Positions 57,701 through 64,000 of a stretch of DNA of 64,000 nt are shown piece by piece (positions within the stretch are counted from its first letter, which is position 1; every line of letters starts with the position of its first letter). The stretch comes from Cantharellus purpuraceus (lineage: Eukaryota > Basidiomycota > Agaricomycetes > Cantharellales > Hydnaceae). The stretch spans positions 2,852,001 to 2,916,000 of the forward strand of contig JALBUN010000023.1 of assembly GCA_025174535.1 (NCBI GenBank), read 5' to 3'. The notes under the pieces were generated by a model, which was given only the letters and a program-made list of their open reading frames with translations, had not been told where the DNA came from and made no database searches. The translations under genes were made by a program, and so were the position numbers.

Positions 57701-58435
57701 TTCTCCGTTGGTCATACCGTGTTTGTGCATCGTGCCTCACTCTCCTCCGCGACGAAACGGTGCACTTGCCCTGTCAGGCGCAAGGTCTTCACCCGTGAGT
57801 CTCTTGGCCGACGCTCACGGAGTGGAAGCACGACGACTACGAAAAGCTCCCCTTCGAGAATTCGGTTAAAGTTACCTGGGTCAGAGAAAGAAGTAAACCG
57901 GCGCGTTTGCGAATCGCTGCCGGCGATCATCTCTGAGACAGAAGGGCACGAGATTCCCTTAGTCTGGCCACCTTCGTCTTCCAAAGGACTCCCTAATAGT
58001 GGTATTATCGCTTCTGACTCAATATGGCGGTCCCTCGTCGTGGACCATCTTACTGATATTAATTGCGAGCGTGGATGCTGGGATTTAATCGACGGACAAA
58101 AGTTAATCGGCCTTCGTCGACGTTCCCGTCTCGGGCAGAATGGTATGCGTAAACCTGGTGGCTGGACGCCCTTAGTTCCGATTGGGAAGGGAGAGCTCAC
58201 AGCATCGGTTCTGGAGAGATGGGAATTATGGACATTCAATCCTGCTAGGGCTGATGCGGATGTGAAGGTGTCTAGTTTGTTGGCAATAAGGCCTACGTCA
58301 AGCTTTATGACGAGAGGCAGCTTATATCCTAGACTACCATTTACAAAGGTCTACCCTATAGTAGTCCGCCCTTCTGCCTGTGTCGCCGGTTTTGGTAACA
58401 CAGTAGGGGTAATAGGCTTATCGCATCAAACATAG
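54715..58435 (+). CDS. SCP1: SREBP cleavage-activating protein (SCAP/Scp1-like)
   Basis: Four exons: 54715-55697, 55752-56058, 56110-56271, 56324-58435; 3,564 nt, 1,187 residues, close to known SCAP lengths. It escorts SREBP and senses sterols in the ER membrane. The N-terminus VILVSCVVITSLFYPALAPY is the first membrane helix, followed by a lumenal loop. The sterol-sensing domain spans about 263-430 (LLLYLSYLGVFLS, VEIVASTIASVSVCALAGF, GILPVIIVFVGAENMF, VLSIDLQRLEL). A further helix lies near 585-610. The cytosolic C-terminal half has WD-repeat-like strands (FIATNHDASVVAIVSAENEL, VALDFSGQYCTIGTNSGVVC). The 51-nt intron 2 removes an in-frame TAG and restores the family motif IDLQRLELSDM; its donor GTCCGT is weak. 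Introns 1 and 3 are 54 and 52 nt. Confidence 0.92.
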
Positions 58436-59453
58436 GGAAAACATAGTCTTGTAGGCTTCGCTCTTGCCTGTAACAATTAGCTTGATTGATCGTGTATTAT
58501 CTAATCTACACATAGACAATATATATTTGGAACTGCAAGGCAGTTGTTTTTAACTCGTACTCTCAGGCATCAGGTAGATGATCACCCCAGGTAAGTGAAA
58601 ACTCACAGGCACACATGCTGTAGCCCCTTTCACATTGTATATTATGACTAGAACACTAATAAAATGTGTCATAAATATGTGTGTACCAGTACAAGTGCCT
58701 AGCCCCTGTATTAACTGTTGTCAGATCAGACATTCAAGCAAGGTTAGAGTAGATGGGCAATAAGAGAGAATAAAAGGAAGGGTAGGGACAACAAGACAAT
58801 AATGGATTGGACAATAAGATGGACAAAAGTTTCTTATCATCTGACCCATCAGATTGAGAGTGGAGTGGAATAGTCAACTTGTGTAAAAGTGGGTAGATTC
58901 CTGCTACTGAATCAAGTCTTCTACAATCTATTTTGACTGACTTTAACAGCAGCATGTTTGCCACAAGGCAACTGAGGAGGGTAAATGCACATTACAGCAG
59001 TTTGCATTATGTAAGGCCAGTTTGAAAGCCTCAAATTTGTGAATGCAATATCTCGCTCATTTCAGAATGAAACAAAATGTTCCATAACCTACAGTCCCTA
59101 ATGTAGTTTTATTTTGTGATTTTCTCCTTAGTAAACTTCACTTTTTCTGGCAATACAAATTTTTGTGAACTGTTTTTTGCATTATTCAACATATCACTGT
59201 GGTCAGTTAGCTTTTGAGGTTATTGAAACATAGATAAAGTAGTGTATGGAACAACCAGAAAGTCTTATATTTCAATACATGACGAATTAGACTAAGCATG
59301 GTATCTGCATTGTGTCAAGAGTAGAACCAGTGTTAGGTCACTCATTGAATGGTCACCTTGGTTGTGAAAGTTGAATTACTTGGTCTCCTTACCAGCTTCA
59401 TGGGTGAAGAATCAGACTTCAAGACCAAGCAGCTAGCATCATTTGGGCTTGGG
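58436..59453. other. Intergenic, no gene recognised
   Basis: This is the 3' flank of the SCAP-like gene. AT-rich; no transposon family of this window is recognised. The frames present are short and lack recognisable motifs. Confidence 0.4.
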
Positions 59454-59728
59454 TGTTATGCACTAGGTCCAATTGGGGGTTGGAGCCTGGATCAGAGGTG
59501 GGGGTTGGAGTTGGAGTCAGGATTGGGATGCGTCATGGGGGTTGGAACAGACTTGGCTTCAGCTTATGTGCTGCACCCTCACTAATACCTGTGTCTAAGA
59601 TTTCAGAGACAGAGTATGACTTAGATGGTTCAGATCAGACTTAGGAGCTAGGCATGATTTGATATTCAAACTGGGGAATGAAGTCTCCAGTCATACAACT
59701 TAAATACATATTTGAAATCTAATAATAG
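59454..59728 (-). repeat. LTR A, 3' half
   Basis: On the minus strand it covers the LTR A end (to GTGCATAACA at 59454). It begins at CTATTATTAG, exactly where the half at 35877-36132 stops. The Copia LTR follows at 59729. Confidence 0.8.
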
Positions 59729-59891
59729 TGTTGAAGGAATTGCATGGCAAGCTGGAATGCATGGGATCAACTGCTACTGTACAGTCACACTGCGTGACCA
59801 TAACACCTCAGTGAATAGAAGATTCACTGAGGTGAGCATGAGTTTCTTGTGCACATTATAGTTTATTGACCATAGTGTAGTTCTTGTCTAG
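59729..59891 (+). repeat. Copia LTR, truncated
   Basis: It starts TGTTGAAGG and matches the Copia LTR at 36133-36311, read in the opposite genomic direction, but lacks the last 18 bp or so. Its hairpin loop is inverted relative to the flanks compared with the other copy. Confidence 0.8.
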
Positions 59892-60283
59892 GTATTGCTT
59901 AATGTTAACCACTTAGTGAATCTTCTATTCACTGAGTTCTTGTCTAGCATATAACTTGGATATAGTAAAGAGAGGAGGAACTTAGTTGCTCAGCAAAGGA
60001 GGTGAACTAATGATAAAGAGGGAGAACAATGTATGATAATTGAACTAAGGAATTTTGATACATGCAACTGTTATTTTATAGTAAACTCTCATCCTCCTGT
60101 TGGCAATATTGGGCTCCGATGTTTGCTCCCTGTGCTGCAACCTCAGTAGCCAGCAAAGTCCATCCTCAGTCAGGCTTTCCTGTAATGCTGTTCTATGGTG
60201 CTATATTGCCAATGCTTGGTAGATTATTTGGTGATCCAGCATGGCATGAATGAACTTGTGCTGATACCATCCTCATCGCCTGA
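59892..60283. other. Spacer before family A element
   Basis: It starts with another hairpin block related to the Copia LTR (AGTGAAT, CTTCT, ATTCACT at 59914-59932). The remainder shows no gene. Confidence 0.4.
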
Positions 60284-60799
60284 TGTTATGACTATATTCA
60301 TTAATGCCCAGATCCCCGTCTGATCCACTCAGATCCCCGCGCACATGAAATCTATACTCCATTTGGAAACTGCTACATCTCCATTTACCTGTCTGATTGT
60401 CACCGACGATTCTGCCCATCTGTCTCCGGTTCCAATTGATGCATCACCATCACCATAGGAACCCAGACATCTGTCCCCATCGGACTCGGACAAGCTCACA
60501 TAAGGCCGTCGGCCTTGGAGACCCATCACCGGAGTAATTATTATTAGATTTCAAATATGTATTTAAGTTGCCCAACTGGGGACTTCATTCCCCAGTTCAA
60601 ATATCAAATCACGCCTAGTTCCTAAGTCCGATCCTAACTCTCTAAGTCATACTCCGCCTCTGAAATCTCGGACACCGGTATTAGTGAGGGCACAGCACAT
60701 AAGCTGAAACCAAGTCCGTCCTGACCCCCATGACGTGCTCCGACTCCGACCCAACCTCTGACCTGATCTCCAATCCCCAATCGGACCTAGTGCATAACA
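60284..60799 (+). repeat. Family A 5' LTR
   Basis: This 516-bp LTR has perfect 7-bp inverted ends TGTTATG / CATAACA. It is the reference for the other LTR A copies in this window. Confidence 0.9.
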
Positions 60800-60831
60800 G
60801 TATATTCAAACTGCCACACTCACTCTTACCA

Positions 60832-61973
60832 ATGCCACGATCCACTGCCAATTCCAAACACGCACGAACCGTTGAGGTGCCCCCTCCCAGCATCGACACC
60901 ATCCCTGAGGTCATCGAAGAACTGACGGACCGCATAGAGGCCATCAATGAAGAAGACAACACCCCGCCCTCTCCAAATCTGGCGCAAGCCATCTCCCTGC
61001 TCGCCAGCAGCATCCATAACCCACAAGCCCCTAAGTCCTGGACCAAGGTCCAAGAACCCGACCCCTTCGACAGCTCCGATCCACGAAAGCTCCAGCCATT
61101 CTTGGTGCAATGCCGGTTGAATTTCCGTGACCACCCCAATGCATTCACATCTGATCGGGTGAAGGTCACCTTTGCCATGTCCTATCTCAAGGGCACCACA
61201 CTGGACTACTTTGAGCCAGCGCTCATGGACGATTCCGATGACCCAATATGGTCAGAGGACTACTCCGACTTCATCTCTGAACTTCGGACCAATTTTGGTC
61301 CTTATAACCCTGAGGCCGATGCCGAGAACGAACTTGATCGACTTCGGATGAAGGAAATCACAAAATTGCAAAATACATTGTGAGTTTCCAGCAGCTAGCC
61401 CCAAAAGTCCAATGGGGTGACGCCGCACTCTGATGCCAATTTTATGTCAGACTCCCATCCCACATCAAGGATGAGATATCACGCGTCGGTAAGCCGGATA
61501 CTTTGGCTACCCTCTGCAAGCTCGCCCAATCCATCAACACCCATTATTGGGAATGTCAATCCGAGGTCTCCTGCGAGAACTTGGCTAACAACAAATCGGA
61601 CAAATCATCGGACAAGACCCCAAAGTCCAACAAGGGGTCCGATAAGCAGGCCACCGCCAACTCAGGCCAGAAGTCAAACACTGGTAATGCTGCTGCTTCT
61701 GGTTCCAGTCAGAACAACTCTGACACCAGCAATAACTCCGGAGCTCGCAAGGGTACTCCGGACCTCTCCACCAAGCTGGGGAAGGATGGAAAACTCACCC
61801 AGCAGGAATGCCAGCGCTGCATGGACAACAACCTCTGTCTGTTCTGCAGAAAGCCTGGTCACCAAGCCAAGGATTGCAACAAGGCAACCTCGTCTGCAGC
61901 AAAGGCAAAGGGCCGTGCCGCCAATGCCACGACGGACAAGTCTGATGCTAAAGCGACGGACCCAAAAAAATAG
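60832..61973 (+). pseudogene. gag: Family A Gag (A5)
   Basis: ATG 60832 starts MPRSTANSKHARTVEVPPPS. A Gag core follows (FAMSYLKGTTLDYFEPALMD). The CCHC zinc knuckle is CLFCRKPGHQAKDC at about 61837-61878, then an Ala/Lys-rich tail. Near 61361 one A is missing from an A run, shifting the frame and ending at TGA 61381. A TGA at 61431 replaces an expected CGA. From 61503 to 61973 the frame is open. Gag ends in a TAG overlapped by a seven-A run that leads to pol. Apart from the two lesions it is complete at about 380 residues. Confidence 0.85.
61964..61973 (+). promoter_or_regulatory. -1 ribosomal frameshift site, gag to pol
   Basis: The heptamer A AAA AAA (61964-61970) is followed directly by the gag stop TAG. 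Slipping back one base continues into pol (IVSSPIASIWAEGC). The same seven As and TAG are kept in A2 at 4329-4338. Activity is inferred. Confidence 0.65.
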
Positions 61974-64000
61974 TAAGCAGTCCTATAGCCTCCATATGGG
62001 CTGAGGGCTGCGTAGGTACTCCCCGTATGACAAACAAGGTCCGCCTGAACACATCCACTCTTTCCCACTCCGACTCCCTTACCCTCCTCGTCCACTCTGA
62101 CTCCATTCCCGATACCGCTATTCAAGCGTTAATTGACTCCGGTTCTACTCACTGTTTCCTCGATTCCTCTTTCTCCGACTTACATAAACTCCATACATAC
62201 ACCATAACTCCAATACCACTCCGATTATTTGATGGCACTACTAATGCTGTTATTTCACGAGCTATAGATCTGTCTATCCATTTTTCTGTCAGAGAAATCC
62301 GGAACCTTACATTCTATGTTACTCCGCTTGACTCCAGCTGTTCTGTGGTTCTCGGACATAACTGGCTCACCTGCTACAATCTGTTGATTGACTGGGCATT
62401 GGGCCATATCACATTCCATTCTCCAGTACAGGCTGTGTCATCCCCGACGTCACCAGCAACTTTAGGTGTGAAATTATCTTCCACCTCCGCTGACTCCGCT
62501 CCGATAGATATTCCGTCTACCCCTCCGTTTATATCGATGGTAGACGCTATGGTCTTTGCCAGACTAAGCAAACTGGATGGTTCTCACACATTCCAGGTCC
62601 ACCTCTCCGATCCGATATCCCTCGCTGCTCGTTCTGCCCGATCAACTCCACCGGACCTCTCTATGGTTCCCAAGGAGTATCATGAGTTCACTGACGTGTT
62701 CAGCAAGTCTAAAGCCGACTCCCTAGCAGAACACCGACCATACGATCTCAAGATTGAACTGGATGACAACTCCACCCCTCTGCTTGGTCCTATCTACTCG
62801 CTATCCCAAAAAGAGCTACTGGCTCTCCAAACATTCATAGACGAGAACTTGGCCACAGGTTTCATCCACCCATCCCTATCTCCTCATGGAGCTCCGGTCC
62901 TATTTGTCCACAAAAAAGACGGATCACTCTGTCTATGCATCAACTTCCGTGGACTCAACAAGATCACCAAGAAAGACCAATACCCGATACCCCACACCAC
63001 AGACCTACTCGAGAGTCCTCGAAAGGCTAAGATCTATTCCAAAATAGATCTCCAACATGCCTACCATCTAGTCCGCATCTGAGAAGGCGACAAATGGAAA
63101 ACGACCTTCCGCACACGATATGGATCTTTCGAGTGGTGTGTCATGCCCTTCGGACTAACCAATGCACCGGTCGCCTTCCAGAGGTTCATGAATGATACCT
63201 TTGCCGACCTCCTCGATGTGACCGTCCTCGTTTACTTAGACAACATTCTGGTATATTCGGACAATGAAGAAGAACATCAGACACATGTCCGAGAGGTACT
63301 CCGACATCTCCGAAAGCATGGCCTCTTCACCTGCGCTGACAAATGCGAATTCCACTCCGACTTGGTCGAATACCTAGGCTATATCCTCTCCCTGGCAGGA
63401 TTGACAATGTCTGATGACAAAATCAAAGCCATACAGGAATGGCCGGAACCCCAGAAAGTCAAGGACATACAGTCCTTCCTAGGGTTCACCAACTTCTACC
63501 ACCGCTTCATTCATGGCTACTCCAATATCACCGTTCCACTCACCCGACTTACTAGGAAGGGTACCCAATGGAATTTCACTGATGAATGTAGACAGAGCTT
63601 TGAGACCTTGAAGAAGGCCTTTACTTCTGCTCCAATACTGACTCATTGGGTTCCAGACATTCCTATCCTATTAGAGACCGATGCCTCCGACTATGCACTT
63701 GCTGCGATCCTGTCCATTATCTCTCCAGATGACGGACAAGTCCACCCGATCGCTTTTCACTCACATACATTTATGCCCCCTGAACTGAACTATGATGTCC
63801 ATGACAAAGAGCTCCTTGCCATATATGAAGCCTTCTGGATATGGAGACACTACCTTGAAGGTCCCTCCGATCCAGTGGACGTCATAATGGACCACAAGAA
63901 CTTGGAATACTTCTCCACAACGAAACTACTCACCCAGAGACAGGTCTGATGGTCCAAGTACCTATCTTAGTTCAATCTCATTATCCGTTTCCATCCTGGT
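61974..64000 (+). pseudogene. pol: Family A Pol (A5): protease, RT, RNase H, partial
   Basis: Protease has LIDSGSTHCFLDSSFSDLHK (about 62130-62190) and SVVLGHNWL. RT: LCINFRGLNKITKKDQYPIP, MPFGLTNAPVAFQRFMNDTF. RNase H: ILLETDASDYALAAILSIIS, NYDVHDKELLAIYEAFWIWR. TGA codons at 63080 and 63947 stand where CGA is expected. The catalytic YLDD box reads YLDNILVY: GAC to AAC, again a CpG change, removes a metal-binding Asp. Both damage types fit cytosine deamination at CpG. Integrase should follow outside the window. Confidence 0.88.

Larger units (their letters stand above)
60284..64000 (+). mobile_element. Ty3/gypsy family A, copy A5 (least decayed, cut by window end)
   Basis: 5' LTR, gag, -1 slippery site, protease, RT and most of RNase H are present; integrase and the 3' LTR lie beyond the window. 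CpG dinucleotides are frequent here and mostly TpG/CpA in the other family A copies, so A5 is the youngest or least mutated. It still has one frameshift, three TGA stops and an altered catalytic box. Confidence 0.92.

Overview
The window looks like a transposon-rich stretch of an Agaricomycete (mushroom-type basidiomycete) nuclear genome. The host genes have several short introns (49-90 nt, most with GT-AG ends). The only three clearly functional host genes are a LOG/lysine-decarboxylase-like phosphoribohydrolase, a GT21 ceramide glucosyltransferase and a SCAP/Scp1-type sterol-sensing protein. They lie together at 51.6-58.4 kb. Almost everything else is LTR retrotransposon sequence, mostly decayed. 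No tRNA, rRNA or CRISPR array was seen. The species cannot be named from the sequence.

Layout: 1-6.7 kb is a mosaic of a multicopy coiled-coil/Cys-cluster gene, broken Ty3/gypsy family A copies and a Harbinger-like MITE. 6,722-13,149 is one structurally complete gypsy element (called Gy1) with matching LTRs and a 5-bp target duplication. 13.2-21.4 kb holds a solo LTR of family A, another coiled-coil gene copy with a 30-bp tandem repeat, a 0.88-kb foldback, inverted LTRs of a family C, and gypsy pol scraps. 21.4-33.9 kb holds two minus-strand family B elements with nested solo LTRs (family D). 34-36 kb repeats the coiled-coil gene plus LTR A. 36.1-40.4 kb is a minus-strand Copia element, 40.4-48.2 kb a plus-strand family B element, and 48.2-51.4 kb more fragments. 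51.6-58.4 kb is the host gene island. 59.4-60.3 kb has LTR pieces. 60,284 to the end is the best-preserved family A element, which runs off the window.

Most striking: the family B elements are saturated with short near-perfect inverted repeats (arms 6-13 nt, loops 0-10 nt) about every 45 bp, in coding sequence, LTRs and the 3' region alike. Families A and Gy1 do not show this. Apparent compensatory changes in the arms are explained by decay of ancestral CpGs. Other notable signals are a Tf1-like self-priming site in Gy1, a third ORF after pol in three families (homologous between Gy1 and C), a -1 slippery heptamer between gag and pol in family A, a 2.6-kb inverted duplication of already-dead family B sequence, and two halves of what looks like a single Copia insertion lying 23 kb apart.

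The gene island links membrane lipid functions: glucosylceramide synthesis and sterol sensing are transcribed divergently from one 262-bp intergenic region.
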